Positions 46,137 through 57,066 of a DNA stretch of 64,000 nt are shown here, piece after piece. Source of the stretch: an uncultured Flavobacteriaceae bacterium (GTDB taxonomy: Bacteria > Bacteroidota > Bacteroidia > Flavobacteriales > Flavobacteriaceae); contig CAJIYH010000003.1 in NCBI GenBank assembly GCA_905181615.1, positions 186,001 to 250,000 on the forward strand, in the 5' to 3' direction. A program made the position numbers and the translations under genes. Within the stretch, counting starts at the first letter, position 1; every line of letters starts with the position of its first letter. The notes beneath the pieces are model-generated. The model did no database searches and was not told the origin of the DNA. It worked only from the letters and a program-made list of their open reading frames with translations.

Positions 46137-49100
46137 ATGAAAACTTTTCAGAATTGTGTAAATTATGTAGTGGTATTCAAAATTGATATTGCATTGATTT
46201 GGGTTATATTGTTCTTTTGTGGTTTTTCCTCATTCGCTCAAGGACTAAATGCAGACATTGAGATTAATGGTGGAATAGTGACATGTCCTCCCGCCTCAAC
46301 AAATATTGGAGACTACAATGATTTCGGGACTAAAAGGATTTATGTAGTTGGAGATACTGAATTAGATGACGTTGTCAGTGGTGGAAGTTTCTCTGTGGGG
46401 GCTTCAACATTTACTCCCGCCGATTTAAGTTGTGTTTGTATCACACGGTTATTAAATCTGAATAATCTTTTTTTAAATAATGCTTCATTTAACGATGACA
46501 TTGGAAACTGGGACACTTCAAATGTTACTGCAATGGGTACAATGTTTAGGAATGCGAGTTCCTTTAATCAAGACATAAGTAAATGGGATGTGAGCAATGT
46601 TACAAACATGGTTGGTATTTTTAGAGGGGCACAAGATTTTAATAATGGTGGTCAAGACCTAAACGATTGGGATACTTCAAATGTTACTTCTATTGAGTAC
46701 GCTTTTAATGGCGCAACTGTCTTTAATAATGGGGCAACAGCAGGAGTATCAACAACTTTGAGTTGGGATGTGGGCAATGTAGATCAAATGCAACACACAT
46801 TTAAAAATGCGGATGCTTTTAATGCAAATTTAAGTAGTTGGGATACTGGTAAAGTTATTAGAATGGATAATATGTTTAACGAGGCAAATCTTTTTAATAA
46901 TGGGGCATCTCAAGGAGTATCAACCACATTGAATTGGGATACTAGTAGTGTTACAAATATGGCTAATATGTTTAATTTGGCAGATAACTTTAATGCAAAT
47001 ATTAGCAATTGGGATGTGGGCAATGTTAATAACATGAACTCAATGTTTAAAAGTGCTAATTTTTTTAATAATGGAGCATCTTCTGGAGTATCAACAACTT
47101 TGAGTTGGGATACTAGCAGTGTTACTTTAATGAATTATATGTTTGCTGAAGCTGATGCTTTTAATGCAAATATTAGCAATTGGGATACTAGTCTTGTTAC
47201 TGAAATGAATAATATGTTTTGGAAAGCATATGTTTTTAATAATGGTGCATCTTCTGGGGTATCAACAACTTTGAGTTGGAATACCAGCGGTGTTACTACT
47301 ATGATGAGTACATTTAATAGAGCTACTGCTTTTAATGGAAATTTGAGTGGTTGGGTTACTAGTAATGTTACTAGAATGGATAATATGTTTGATAACAACC
47401 CCGTTTTTAACAATGGGGCATCTGCAGGAGCATCATCAACAATCTTGAGTTGGGATACTAGTAAGGTTACTAATTTTAATAATATGTTTGCGAATGCTGA
47501 TGCTTTTAATGCAGATATAAGCAGTTGGGACACGAGTAGTCTCCTTCAAACATATAGGATGTTTAAAGGCGCAGATGTTTTTAATAGTGATATAGGTGGA
47601 TGGAATGTGAGCATTGTCAATAATATGCAGGAAATGTTTCAAAATGCATCATCCTTTAATCAAGATCTAACTTGTTGGGATGTGGATCCTGCTCCCATTT
47701 ATACTAATTTCAGTACTGGCTCCCCTTTAATTTCAGATTTTGTTCCTCGATGGAATGACCCTAATACCCCATCCATTAGTTATACAGCTTCAACAGCTGA
47801 ACAAGATGACTCCCCATTAACTCCAACTATTGTTAGTCTTCGCGGGACTTTTACCGCTTCAATTACGGGAGGACTTGTTCATAGAGTGAATCAATGGGGT
47901 TCTGGTAATGCAGATTTTTTAAGTATTGATGCAACTACAGGTGTGATTGACCCATCGAACTCTCTGGCTGGTATATACGATATCACATATACAAATTGCT
48001 TCTCTAGTTTCACAACCTCAATTACAATTCGCTCGGTAAATGATCCAGGGTATCAACTAAGCTATGCATCTAGTCCAGTTTGTATATCCGATGGCGGAAC
48101 GCTGCCTCCTATAATAATACCCACAAACTCGCATGCTACAGTTCCTAGAATATTCATTGATCCAGGGGATCCAATAAGTTATCCTAATATTGGGAATGCT
48201 CCAGATGGTGAAACCATAGTCAATTTAACTACTAACTCAAGTTTTACTCATTGGGAAGATGGCGTTGTTGCTGATAATTCAAGGCATCATCCGAATTATA
48301 ATATAAGAAACCTAACTAATGGAGTAGTTCACAATCCTGGATATTCATTTGAACTACTTCCCGGAGCAACTAAAGATAATTTTATTTTACAATCTTTTCC
48401 TGGAAATGATAATAGAAATTTTTGGCCAGTAAATTCATCCTCCATTTCCTTATGGATTAAGGAATCAAATTGGTCTGATAATACTATGGTTTGGGATTAT
48501 AATAATCAGAGTAGTGATAAAGATTATCTATATTCTGAGGGTGGAGTATGGAAAAGACTACTTAATGGCCTTTCAAGTGGAGTGGGTATTTATGACTTAG
48601 GGAATAATACACTGACTAACAATCAGTGGCATCACATAGTAGCAACAAGAGATCAAAATGGAGGTCCTGGTAGTGGAAGTAATACAGGAATTATTAAACT
48701 TTATGTTGATGGAGTTTTAACTAGTACCGTTACAGGAACAGTCAATGGAACTTTAGATCAAAAAGGAGATGTGCTGTTTGGGAGAAATCAACAAGGACAA
48801 AACACTCCAAATGATACAGGTAAAATGGAAGGAGAATTTGGTCCAATAAGAATTTTTGCACATGAATTAACACAGTCTGAAGTTGAATACGAATATGATA
48901 TGTTTGCCCTTCGATACAAACCTGATCCCTTTACTGCATCCCCTGCAAATGCTTCCAGTCCCATTGGTGGACTTGATATTGATCTAAATACAGGAATAAT
49001 TGATGTTTCAAATTCCGTTTCTGGAACATATGAAATTACCGCCTCTTGGACAGAACCCATAAGTGGTAAAGTTCACACTTCTTCTAATACAATTACAATT

Positions 49101-50192
49101 GTAGGCTCTGATCCTAGTTTTAGTTATCCTTCTTCAACAATTGCTCAAGATGACGGGTTAATAACTCCTACTCCTATGAATTCTGGTGGAACTTATACCA
49201 CTACAATAACTTCAGGACTTTTTCATAGAAATAATCAATGGGGTCCTGGTAAAGCAGATTATTTAGATATTGATTCAACTACAGGTGTAATTGACCCATC
49301 GAACTCTCTAGCTGGAGTTTATAACATAACATATACAATTGGCTGCGAAAGCGCTACAACCTCAATTACAATTCGCTCAGTAAATGATCCAGGGTATCAA
49401 CTAAGCTATGCGTCTAGTCCAATTTGTAGAAATACTGGTGGAACGCTTACCCCTACAATAATTCCAACAAACTCTCATCGAACACTTCCTAATGTGTATT
49501 TAGATCCTGGAAATCCAGCAAGTTGGACCAATGTTGGTAGTGTTACTGGTGGAACTACTGGTGTTTTATCGAATTTAACAACGAATTCTTCCTTTACCCA
49601 TTGGGAGCTCAAAGATGACAATAGTCTTAATGTCTGGACAGACAATCCAACTTATCATCCAGACTTTGTGACAAGAAATAATAATGGAAATATAAAACAT
49701 AATGAAGGAATGTCCCTGGAATTTACTGCTCCTGGAAACTTAGATGATTTAATTGAAAATGACTCCAGTGGTGATAGTGGATTTTTTCCAAGGAAATCAC
49801 AATCAATTTCTGTATGGGTTAAGGAATATGATTGGACTGACCGGGATAATAAAACTATTATCTATGAATGGACAAGTGGGAGTAGCCCGACCGATCCAGA
49901 ACTAAGCTCCCAGGGGATTTCATCTCTTTGGTCTCAAGGTGGAAAATGGAAATATAGAATTGGAAGTGGTATTGATAATAGCACTTGTGGTTTGCCGATT
50001 TGCGCTGGTGCTGGACATTTTATAATAGCAGATAATACGCTGAATAACAATCAGTGGTATCACTTATTAATAACAAGAGATGTGGATGGAGGTCCTGGAT
50101 CAGTTGACCAGACCGGGGTTGTTAAATTTTATGTTGACGCCGTTTTAACGGGTACTGTTACTGAAACTTATCAATTTGGAGTATCCAGCTGA
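46137..50192 (+). CDS. Adhesin fragment 1: signal peptide, DUF285 repeats, LamG-like domains
   Basis: 1,351 open codons. An export signal is followed by a mature start [18 protein letters not shown]. About a dozen DUF285 (BspA-like) units follow, each with W-D-T/V-S-x-V-T-x-M-x-x-M-F and F-N-x-D/N-I-S-x-W. Then two Ig-like plus ConA/LamG-like blocks ([30 protein letters not shown]). The frame stops at TGA 50190-50192 in the middle of the second LamG-like domain, after [10 protein letters not shown]. It has no sorting domain, so if made it would probably not be fixed at the surface. Confidence 0.75.
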   Translation: MKTFQNCVNYVVVFKIDIALIWVILFFCGFSSFAQGLNADIEINGGIVTCPPASTNIGDYNDFGTKRIYVVGDTELDDVVSGGSFSVGASTFTPADLSCVCITRLLNLNNLFLNNASFNDDIGNWDTSNVTAMGTMFRNASSFNQDISKWDVSNVTNMVGIFRGAQDFNNGGQDLNDWDTSNVTSIEYAFNGATVFNNGATAGVSTTLSWDVGNVDQMQHTFKNADAFNANLSSWDTGKVIRMDNMFNEANLFNNGASQGVSTTLNWDTSSVTNMANMFNLADNFNANISNWDVGNVNNMNSMFKSANFFNNGASSGVSTTLSWDTSSVTLMNYMFAEADAFNANISNWDTSLVTEMNNMFWKAYVFNNGASSGVSTTLSWNTSGVTTMMSTFNRATAFNGNLSGWVTSNVTRMDNMFDNNPVFNNGASAGASSTILSWDTSKVTNFNNMFANADAFNADISSWDTSSLLQTYRMFKGADVFNSDIGGWNVSIVNNMQEMFQNASSFNQDLTCWDVDPAPIYTNFSTGSPLISDFVPRWNDPNTPSISYTASTAEQDDSPLTPTIVSLRGTFTASITGGLVHRVNQWGSGNADFLSIDATTGVIDPSNSLAGIYDITYTNCFSSFTTSITIRSVNDPGYQLSYASSPVCISDGGTLPPIIIPTNSHATVPRIFIDPGDPISYPNIGNAPDGETIVNLTTNSSFTHWEDGVVADNSRHHPNYNIRNLTNGVVHNPGYSFELLPGATKDNFILQSFPGNDNRNFWPVNSSSISLWIKESNWSDNTMVWDYNNQSSDKDYLYSEGGVWKRLLNGLSSGVGIYDLGNNTLTNNQWHHIVATRDQNGGPGSGSNTGIIKLYVDGVLTSTVTGTVNGTLDQKGDVLFGRNQQGQNTPNDTGKMEGEFGPIRIFAHELTQSEVEYEYDMFALRYKPDPFTASPANASSPIGGLDIDLNTGIIDVSNSVSGTYEITASWTEPISGKVHTSSNTITIVGSDPSFSYPSSTIAQDDGLITPTPMNSGGTYTTTITSGLFHRNNQWGPGKADYLDIDSTTGVIDPSNSLAGVYNITYTIGCESATTSITIRSVNDPGYQLSYASSPICRNTGGTLTPTIIPTNSHRTLPNVYLDPGNPASWTNVGSVTGGTTGVLSNLTTNSSFTHWELKDDNSLNVWTDNPTYHPDFVTRNNNGNIKHNEGMSLEFTAPGNLDDLIENDSSGDSGFFPRKSQSISVWVKEYDWTDRDNKTIIYEWTSGSSPTDPELSSQGISSLWSQGGKWKYRIGSGIDNSTCGLPICAGAGHFIIADNTLNNNQWYHLLITRDVDGGPGSVDQTGVVKFYVDAVLTGTVTETYQFGVSS
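46480..47700 (+). repeat. DUF285/BspA-like tandem repeats in adhesin 1
   Basis: Protein-coding repeats. Two sub-types alternate: FNNGAS[15 protein letters not shown] units and [14 protein letters not shown]-x-V units. The DNA motif aataatgg-gcatct followed by gtatcaacaactttgagttgg recurs about every 170 bases (near 46725, 46895, 47065, 47240, 47408). Such near-identical repeats allow recombination and copy-number change. Confidence 0.85.
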
Positions 50193-50515
50193 AGGAACTA
50201 TTATGTTTGGTAGAAATTCAAACGGAGAAAGAAATCCAGATACCAATGGTTTTGAATTTGAAGGAGAATTTGGCCCAATTAGGATTTTTGCACACGAATT
50301 AACACAATCTGAAGTTGAACACGAATATGATATGTTTGCCCTTCGATACAAACCTGATTCGTTTACAGCGACCCCTGGTGGACTTTCAATTAATCCAACT
50401 TCAGGAATAATCGATGTTTCAGCTTCCGTTTCTGGGACATATGAAATTACCGCTTCATGGACAGAACCCACAAGTGGAAAAGTCCACACTTCTTCCAATA
50501 CAATTACCATTGAAG
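47770..50515 (+). repeat. Two tandem copies of a ~1.34 kb domain block
   Basis: The stretch starting gtaaatgatccagggtatca occurs at 48036 and again at 49380, an offset of 1,344 bases (448 codons, in frame). Each copy encodes an Ig-like segment, a LamG-like domain ([15 protein letters not shown] in both), and an Ig-like tail ([13 protein letters not shown] in both). Copy 2 carries the frameshift near 50175; copy 1 is intact. Confidence 0.85.
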
Positions 50516-51039
50516 ACCCAGATGCTGGGTTTAGTTATCCTTTAAATAATTATTGTCAGACTACTCTTTCAGAAATTTCTCCCGCAATAACAGGAGATGC
50601 AGGAGGTGTTTTTAGTGTTTCTCCAGCTGGTTTGGTGATTAATTCTACAACTGGTGTGATTTCGCCAACCGCATCGTCTGTAAACACATATACTGTTGAA
50701 TATGCTATCTCTGGCGCGTGTTCTTTATCATCTACTTTTACCATAGCAATTACAGATTTTTTAGCAGATGCGAGCTTCAATTATCCTAGTAGTTATTACT
50801 GTCAGGGCAGTTCCGTTTCCATAAATCCTGTAGTAACTAATCCTGGAGGAACATTTACCCCCCCCGGAGGTCTGAGTATGGATGGAACAGGTAGAATAAA
50901 CATTGACTCCTCATCACCTGGAACTTATATTATAGAATATAGTACAGCAGGAGACTGTTCTTCAACTTCAACTCGATCTATTCAAATAGATGCTCCAGAT
51001 GCGCCCACACTTACATATTCCGAGTTATATAGGTTGTGA
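50176..51039 (+). pseudogene. Adhesin fragment 2: rest of second LamG-like domain and Ig-like units
   Basis: Continues adhesin 1 in the next frame with [19 protein letters not shown], matching copy 1's [12 protein letters not shown] region. [20 protein letters not shown] and the first two-plus 80-residue Ig-like units follow. The frame ends in TGA after DAPTLTYSELYRL, while the coherent sequence continues in the third frame as SYIGCENANLSFNFNP. The listed start is only where the open frame begins, not a translation start. Confidence 0.7.
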
Positions 51040-52720
51040 AAATGCAAACCTTTCTTTTAATTTTAATCCAACTTTAAATATAGCAGGAGGGAATTTTACC
51101 TCTTCCCCATCAGGATTAAATTTGAATTCAACTAGCGGAATTATAACTCCCTTTGGTTCTAGTACTGGAACCTATACGATTGTTTACACAACTCCAGGAT
51201 CATGCCCAGGTGCAACAAGTGTTTTGTTTGAGGTTTACCCTGAAGATGACCCAACGTTTAATTACACTCAAAATTCTTTTTGTGAAAGTTTCTCCGGCAC
51301 AATTACTCCTACTATAAATACAATTGGTGGAACTTTTAGTTCCAGTCCAGATGGGCTAAATTTTGATACATCTAACGGAGAAATAACTCCTGCGATGTCT
51401 AGTATAGGAACATATACTCTCGAATACACCATTGGAGCTTTATGCTCATCTGTTTCATCAACTATTATTATTATTAATAATGAGGATGACTCTACTTTCA
51501 ATTATTCTGATAATATTTATTGTCAAACCAACTCTAGCTCTGTAACACCAACTTTAGCTGTTTCAGGTGGGATTTTTACATCTAGTCCACTAGGTCTAAC
51601 TATAAATGCAACAACAGGTGCAATTTCACCTTCCATTTCAACAGTTGGAACATATACAATCGAATTCACATCTGATGGTATTTGCTCAACTACTTCTTCA
51701 TTATCGATGGAGATAAAAGCGCCCGATGATGCCACATTTTCATTTCCTATCAATTTTTATTGTAAGTCGACCTCAGAAATAGTGACGCCAACATTAAATT
51801 ATATAGGAGGGTCTTTCAGTGTTAGTCCCACAGGATTAGATTTAAATATGACTACTGGTGGAGTTTCACCTACTAGTTCTAATGTTGGAACTTATACCAT
51901 CGAACATACTACCTCAGGCTTGTGTTCATCAACATCTACTTTTACACTGATAATTAAACCAGTAGATAATCCTACTTTTACTTATCCTGACAATACTTAT
52001 TGTCAAGGAACCACAGAAAAAGTAACTCCGACCCTTTCTATATTTGGCGGAACATTTACATCCAGTCCGTCGGGATTAAATATTGATTTTCTTACGGGTG
52101 AAATCGACACTAATTTATCTGCTGTTTCAACCTACACAATAGAATATACTTCAGAAGGCATTTGCGCAGGAACAGCATCTTTTACTTTAGTAATTAATGA
52201 TTTTAAAAACAATCCAGGTTTCAGCTATCCGGTCTTTATCATACTGCATAAGCGATCTATCAACTGTTACACCAACAATAGAGACGCCTGGAGGAGTATT
52301 CACCGTCAAGTCCATTGGGCCTTAATATAGATTCTAACCACAGGAAATATAATTCCTAGTTTATCATCGGTTGGTAGTTATACAATCGGATACACTACAG
52401 CTGGTGATTGCCAAGATACATCCTCATTAACAATTGAAATAAAGGCCATTGACAACTCCAATTTCAGTTATAGTTCAAATCTATTCTGTACAGAAAATTC
52501 TTCTTTAGCCTCACCCACTGTTATAACTTTAGGCGGAACATTTACATCCAGTCCATCAGGGCTTTCAATTGATCAAATAACAGGAATTATTAATCCAAAT
52601 AATTCAGTTCCTCGCATTTATAATATTACATACACAACTCCTGAAACTATAACCTATCCTGTTGTTACACTTGGATGTGTGAGTAGTACAACTATTTCTA
52701 TAACCATATCCTCTCTCAAC
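50520..52720 (+). repeat. Tandem ~240-base Ig-like repeats in adhesin 1
   Basis: Unit starts encode D-x-x-F-x-Y/F-P. They occur near 50521, 50767, 50999, 51245, 51485, 51725, 51965, 52208 and 52451. Four in a row (51245-51965) are spaced exactly 240 bases. Each unit has a conserved Cys near residue 10, GGTFTSSPSGL in the middle and GTYTIEYTTxGxC near the end, suggesting one disulfide per domain. Confidence 0.85.
50990..52330 (+). pseudogene. Adhesin fragment 3: Ig-like repeat units
   Basis: 446 codons, mostly five consecutive Ig-like units (for example FSSSPDGLNFDTSNGEITPAMSS). The last ~30 codons are out of frame (ILHKRSINCYTNNRDAW is not repeat-like). Beyond 52240 repeat-like pieces continue in shifting frames: TVTPTIETPGGVFTV, then GLNIDS, then GNIIPSLSSVGSYTIGYTTAGDC. 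At least three indels therefore lie within about 110 bases. Confidence 0.7.
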
Positions 52721-54706
52721 ACGAGTAGTTTTGATTATAGATATGCTCTCGGGACTGAGTTTTGTCCTGATGACACTGATATTAGACCTTCTATTAGTGG
52801 TTCTGTTTCAGGAACATTCTATAGTTTGCCAGCAGGGCTAGACATAAATCCAACAACCGGAAAAATTAGTTTTCAAAATTCAACACACGGGACATATAAC
52901 ATCTTGTATGAAGTACCATCCCTTTGCGGAAATTCAGCTTCTTCATCAACTATTATACTTAAAGAAGATTGTACCCCTCCTTGTGATGTAGATGGTGATG
53001 GTGTTTGTTGTGCAAGTGAAATATTATATGGGACAAGCTGTTCAGATCCATGTGATTATTTTTTCCCAGGCACATTATTTAATAATACATCTTCAAGATG
53101 GAAAAGCCTCGATTGTGACGGAGATGGTGTTTTAAATGGAGATGAACGGATTGACAATACTGATCCAAGAAATGCCTGTAGCTATAATATAGATAGTATT
53201 ACTATAGGTATAACTGCTTTAATAGATTGCGACGGAGATGGTGTTCTTGATTCAACTGAAATTTATGATGATGACACTAATCCTTTCAATAGTTGTTCCT
53301 TAAACATAAATAACATAACACTTGTGGTAAGTTCCCGAGATGACTGTGATGGTGATGGTGTTACAAATGAAAAGGAGGATATCGATAATACTAATCCAAT
53401 TAATCAATGTAGCTACTTATTAAGTAGTGTAAGTACAAGTACAAGTCTTGCTTGGCAGGGATCAGATTGTGATGGAGATGGAGTTCTAAATGAAATTGAA
53501 CTAATTGATGGCACTAATATTAATGATAGATGTGATTACAGATTTGAAAGTTTAAGTATTTTTCCAGATCAGGGGTTTGATTGTGATGGAGATGGGGTTA
53601 GTAATTTTCAAGAAATCAAAAATGATAACACAAACCCCCAAGATAGTTGTGATTTCAACCCATCATCTACTGATTTTCCAAAAAAGAATGAATGGAAAAA
53701 TTTAGATTGTGATGGAGATGGCTTTATCAATTCATCTGATGAATTCCCGCTTGATAAATTTGAGTGGTTTGATAATGACAGTGATGGTATAGGGGATAAT
53801 CAAGATTTGGATGACGATAATGATGGTATCGAGGATGTTGTTGAGGGCATAGATGATTTAGATAATGATGGAATTCCAAATTATCTTGATATAGATAGTG
53901 ACGGTGATGGATGCTTTGATGTGAGTGAAGCGGGGTACATTGATCTAGATTTAGATGGAATAATAGGTTCTGGAACCCCTGAAATTGATTTCAATGGTAA
54001 AGTATCTTCAAGCGTGGGTTATTCAGGAATTGCAGATAATGACGCTAATGGAGTATTTGATTTTTTAGAGAACGGATCACCAGTAGAAATCTATTTAGAG
54101 CCAATCGGAGAACAAATAATTAATCGAGGATCAACAAATGAGATTTATATTCTTGCAAATTCTGAATCTTCAATTAATTATATATGGCAAGTAAGTAAAA
54201 AGGTAGTCTCTTCCACGTCATATAATCAATGGGTTGAAATTTCAGATAATAAAATTTATAGTGGTACTAAAACAAATAAATTAACTATTTATAATCCATC
54301 CTACAATATGGAAGGGTGGAGGTTCAGAGTAATAACCTCATCGCCAGATTACATTTGTGGAGGAGAGATTATATCGGAATCAAGCGAATTGATAATCACG
54401 AATCTAGTGATTCCAAGTGCATTTTCACCAGACGCAGATGGAATTAATGATTTATGGACAATTAGAGGAGGATTAAATGAAAATTATCCTAATAATAAAA
54501 TCGTTATTTTCAATAGATGGGGAATAAAAGTATATGAATCTAAAGGATATCAAAATGATTGGGACGGGACTTATAATAACAATATGAGTACCACCAGCTC
54601 ATCAAACCTTCCAGTGGGGACATACTTTTATGTTTTGGATTTAAATGGAGATGGATCAGATGTAAGAAAAGGATATGTTTATATTACAAGGATGAACGAT
54701 GAATAA
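52679..54706 (+). CDS. Adhesin fragment 4: Ca-binding repeats and type IX C-terminal sorting domain
   Basis: 675 open codons; the coherent frame begins before 52679, near 52340. After the last Ig-like unit come thrombospondin-type-3-like repeats: DCDGDGV, an acidic helix, then C-S/D-Y/F, repeated at ~50-residue spacing, then DNDSDGIGDNQDLDDDNDGIED. The C-terminus LVIPSAFSPDADGINDLWTI with NKIVIFNRWGIKVYES and LPVGTYFYVLDLNGD is a clear gliding-motility-associated type B C-terminal domain, exported by the type IX system. Overlaps the porP/sprF gene by 8 bases. Confidence 0.8.
   Translation: MSSTTISITISSLNTSSFDYRYALGTEFCPDDTDIRPSISGSVSGTFYSLPAGLDINPTTGKISFQNSTHGTYNILYEVPSLCGNSASSSTIILKEDCTPPCDVDGDGVCCASEILYGTSCSDPCDYFFPGTLFNNTSSRWKSLDCDGDGVLNGDERIDNTDPRNACSYNIDSITIGITALIDCDGDGVLDSTEIYDDDTNPFNSCSLNINNITLVVSSRDDCDGDGVTNEKEDIDNTNPINQCSYLLSSVSTSTSLAWQGSDCDGDGVLNEIELIDGTNINDRCDYRFESLSIFPDQGFDCDGDGVSNFQEIKNDNTNPQDSCDFNPSSTDFPKKNEWKNLDCDGDGFINSSDEFPLDKFEWFDNDSDGIGDNQDLDDDNDGIEDVVEGIDDLDNDGIPNYLDIDSDGDGCFDVSEAGYIDLDLDGIIGSGTPEIDFNGKVSSSVGYSGIADNDANGVFDFLENGSPVEIYLEPIGEQIINRGSTNEIYILANSESSINYIWQVSKKVVSSTSYNQWVEISDNKIYSGTKTNKLTIYNPSYNMEGWRFRVITSSPDYICGGEIISESSELIITNLVIPSAFSPDADGINDLWTIRGGLNENYPNNKIVIFNRWGIKVYESKGYQNDWDGTYNNNMSTTSSSNLPVGTYFYVLDLNGDGSDVRKGYVYITRMNDE
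52980..54060 (+). repeat. Cys-framed calcium-binding (TSP3-like) repeats
   Basis: Six units begin with CDVDGDGV or DCDGDGV/F (near 52981, 53115, 53230, 53345, 53466, 53580, 53706), and most end with a second Cys followed by S/D-Y/F/L. A Cys-free acidic tail follows (DNDSDGIGD, DLDNDGIPNYLD). The Asp pattern is the calcium-binding one; the paired Cys per unit suggests a disulfide. Confidence 0.8.
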
Positions 54707-55679
54707 ATATATAGTTTTAAATATTGTCCTTTTTTCATTCTTGAATATACACCAAATTCAAGGTCAGCAAGAACTCAATTTTAATCATTATATGTTAAAT
54801 AGTCAATTGTTTAACCCTGCTTTTGTTGGATTGGAAGAGAACCTAACAATTAGCTCAATTAGCAACTTACAATGGTTAGGTTTTGAGGGGAATCCTGAGA
54901 CAAATTCGATTTTTTTGGATGCTAAATTAAAAAATAATTTAGGAATAGGGATGGAACTAATTAGTGATAAAATTGGTCCAACAAGCAGTAATTTTATTGG
55001 AATTAATGCAGCATATCATCTTAAACTAAATAAGAACTCTCATCGTCTTTCACTAGGAATTAAACTAAGTGGGAACGACCATAATATTAGTTTAAATAGC
55101 ATGAGTTTTGATGATATAACTGATCCAAATGTCAGAACAAAGGACAGTTATTTTATTACAAATATTGGCTTTGGACTTCGTTATTATACTGATAAGTTAT
55201 ATTTGTCTTTTTCAATACCCTATTTCTTTGAGCCCAAAACAATAAATAAAAAAAGACATTATTACTTGTCGGGTGGTTTTAAAAAAGAACTCAATGATAA
55301 ATTATTAATTAACCCTAATTTTTTAATAAAAAAAGCTTCGAATACTCCTACAAGTATTGATGTTTCTACCATGCTTTTTTATGAGGATTTATTTTGGTTT
55401 GGTATAAATTATGGAGCTTCTGGTAACGGCTTTATTTCCCCTAATGGCTCAGGTGGTAACTTAAGCTTTATTTCAGGATTTAAGTTAATTCCTGCCCTTT
55501 CAATAGGATATTCGGTTACATCACAAATAGGAAATTGGACAGGATCTACTAACAGTCGTTCTCATGAGATTTATATTAAATTCAGGACATCCAAAAAATT
55601 AGTTAAATCTTCTGATGAAAGTTTACCGGAGAACAAGGTTAACGGTGATCCGAATTTGCTTCTGAAGAAAAGAAATTAA
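54699..55679 (+). CDS. PorP/SprF family type IX secretion outer-membrane protein
   Basis: 326 residues, intact. Signal peptide MNKYIVLNIVLFSFLNIHQIQGQ, then the family start ELNFNHYMLNSQLFNPAFVGLEENL followed by SISNLQWLGFEGNPET. Beta-strand pattern to the end (SNSRSHEIYIKFRT). PorP/SprF proteins are barrels that escort type B adhesins to the surface, each usually next to its own adhesin, as here. Start overlaps the adhesin stop by 8 bases. Being intact while the adhesin is broken suggests it is either young decay or serves other substrates. Confidence 0.92.
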   Translation: MNKYIVLNIVLFSFLNIHQIQGQQELNFNHYMLNSQLFNPAFVGLEENLTISSISNLQWLGFEGNPETNSIFLDAKLKNNLGIGMELISDKIGPTSSNFIGINAAYHLKLNKNSHRLSLGIKLSGNDHNISLNSMSFDDITDPNVRTKDSYFITNIGFGLRYYTDKLYLSFSIPYFFEPKTINKKRHYYLSGGFKKELNDKLLINPNFLIKKASNTPTSIDVSTMLFYEDLFWFGINYGASGNGFISPNGSGGNLSFISGFKLIPALSIGYSVTSQIGNWTGSTNSRSHEIYIKFRTSKKLVKSSDESLPENKVNGDPNLLLKKRN

Positions 55680-55792
55680 ACAAATGATTTTTTGAAGATT
55701 TAGCATGTTTTACTGGCATTAATCTATAAATTAAGTAAGGTAAATTGTTAGAAGATATGCCACAGTATCAGTGAAATAGAAGTTTTTAAATT

Positions 55793-56875
55793 CTATTGTT
55801 TGGAATTAAGATATTCTGTTGGAGTAATTGAATTCATTAACTTGAAAACTCTATTAAAGTTTTCTTGTGAATTAAATCCAGCCTTTTCTGCAAGTCCCTC
55901 CATAGAAAAGTTTTTTAAGTATCCTTCATCTATTAATTTAATTGAGTAATTTATTCTATATGAGTTTATAAACATTGGTACGTTCATATTAGAATGTTCC
56001 TTAATACTATTTCTAACCAATTCACTTCTTATGCCAGTTTTTGAACTAATGCTAGCTAAATTGAGGTTAGAGTCCAAGAAAGAATTATCCTTCATAAGAA
56101 ACGATTCAATTTGGTGATATATGATCTTTAAACTTTCGTCTATTTCAATTGAATTTTTGACACGATTAATTCTTGACAATAATCCAGGTTTTATTATTAA
56201 AATCATAATGTTAAATATCCCCAACAACTTAATTAGAATCATAACAATAGGCCATTTAATATTTAATAAAAATAATCCAAGAACAAGAAGGGTAGAAAAG
56301 CTTATGATTGTAACTATTAAATAATAATATTTTAGTAAGTCATAGACATATATTTTGTTTTTGTCCGATAGAAGCTCACTCTTTAGTAATTGATAGAATT
56401 TATTTAAAATTAACCCAGTGAAAAGGATAGTATTCATACAAGTAACTACAAAAACATCATCCTTGCCAACAAAATCCACACTATTGAATCCCAACATATT
56501 TTCTTGAACAGTTAATTTATCCACAAAGGTGAACAATCTGATTCCAGATGCGTTGAGATTATCAACCAATAGTAAAACTAAGCAGGGAATAAAATAAACG
56601 AAAGTAAGCCTAGATTTTTTATTTTCCAGAATAGATTTTAAGTATAAAAAGAAAGAAATAAAAACAAAAACCCTTCCAGAAGTAATAATTATCAAAGGAA
56701 TTTTAATGTTAAATTTTAAGTATAATGACATATATATTAATGTCAAAATCTGAAATAAAAAATGAATTATAAGATATCTTAAATTAAATTTATTTTCGTC
56801 CGTCTGTAACTTGAATAGTCTTACTATAACAATTGTTAAAACGACCAATAAAAGGTAAACAGGATATATTTCCAT
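55793..56875 (-). CDS. Membrane-bound AraC-type regulator
   Basis: 360 residues. Seven hydrophobic segments in residues 1-235 (first YPVYLLLVVLTIVIVRLF, last WPIVMILIKLLGIFNIMILIIKP), then a cytoplasmic AraC helix-turn-helix domain from ~265 (LNLASISSKTGIRSELVRNSI and EGLAEKAGFNSQENFNRVFKLMNSITPTEYL). It probably senses a membrane or periplasmic signal and controls nearby genes. Convergent with porP and divergent from the coiled-coil lipoprotein gene, so the surface locus is its likely target. Confidence 0.88.
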   Translation of the reverse strand: MEIYPVYLLLVVLTIVIVRLFKLQTDENKFNLRYLIIHFLFQILTLIYMSLYLKFNIKIPLIIITSGRVFVFISFFLYLKSILENKKSRLTFVYFIPCLVLLLVDNLNASGIRLFTFVDKLTVQENMLGFNSVDFVGKDDVFVVTCMNTILFTGLILNKFYQLLKSELLSDKNKIYVYDLLKYYYLIVTIISFSTLLVLGLFLLNIKWPIVMILIKLLGIFNIMILIIKPGLLSRINRVKNSIEIDESLKIIYHQIESFLMKDNSFLDSNLNLASISSKTGIRSELVRNSIKEHSNMNVPMFINSYRINYSIKLIDEGYLKNFSMEGLAEKAGFNSQENFNRVFKLMNSITPTEYLNSKQ

Positions 56876-56919
56876 TAATGAACTTGCAGTAATAAATTAA
56901 TATTTGACTAGTAGTTTTA

Positions 56920-56927
56920 CAAAGTTA
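56920..56927 (-). promoter_or_regulatory. Putative minus-7 element of the membrane AraC gene
   Basis: TAACTTTG on the minus strand, an exact TAnnTTTG match, 45 bases before the ATG at 56875, in the 191-base divergent gap. Confidence 0.35.
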
Positions 56928-57066
56928 AATCTTTTTTCAGGATTTGAAAATTACTTTTGCATAAAAAGCGATTTAAATAAATTGAACATAATGTTCAAAT
57001 ACATTATTTTGACACACAACGATCTGAATTTTTTGCTCGATCAAAACATCTTTAAACATAATTACT

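Larger units (their letters stand above)
46137..54706 (+). pseudogene. Giant modular surface adhesin (SprB-like), broken by several frameshifts
   Basis: Joined across frames this would be a protein of about 2,850 residues. Order: signal peptide (ending near SSFAQG); DUF285/BspA-like repeats (~46480-47700); two copies of an Ig-like plus LamG-like block (~47770-50515); about ten Ig-like units of ~80 residues (~50520-52980); six-plus calcium-binding DxDxDG repeats (~52980-54060); and a type B gliding-motility C-terminal domain. The reading frame changes near 50175, near 51025, and at three or more points in 52230-52345. It is followed by a porP/sprF gene overlapping by 8 bases, the standard arrangement for such secreted adhesins. 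As it stands only fragments could be made. Decay is likely; sequencing error in repeats is the alternative. Confidence 0.8.

Noticed and set aside
47135-47642. Minus-strand open frames within the DUF285 repeats
   Set aside because: They mirror the repeat pattern of the plus-strand adhesin and show no independent protein features.
46480-47700. Regular repeats that could suggest a CRISPR array
   Set aside because: The period is about 170 bases and the repeats encode DUF285 units in frame; no short direct repeats with unique spacers.
50170-52345. Programmed frameshifting to make the full adhesin
   Set aside because: The breaks lie at different sequences without slippery sites, and several lie within 110 bases; decay or sequence error is simpler.
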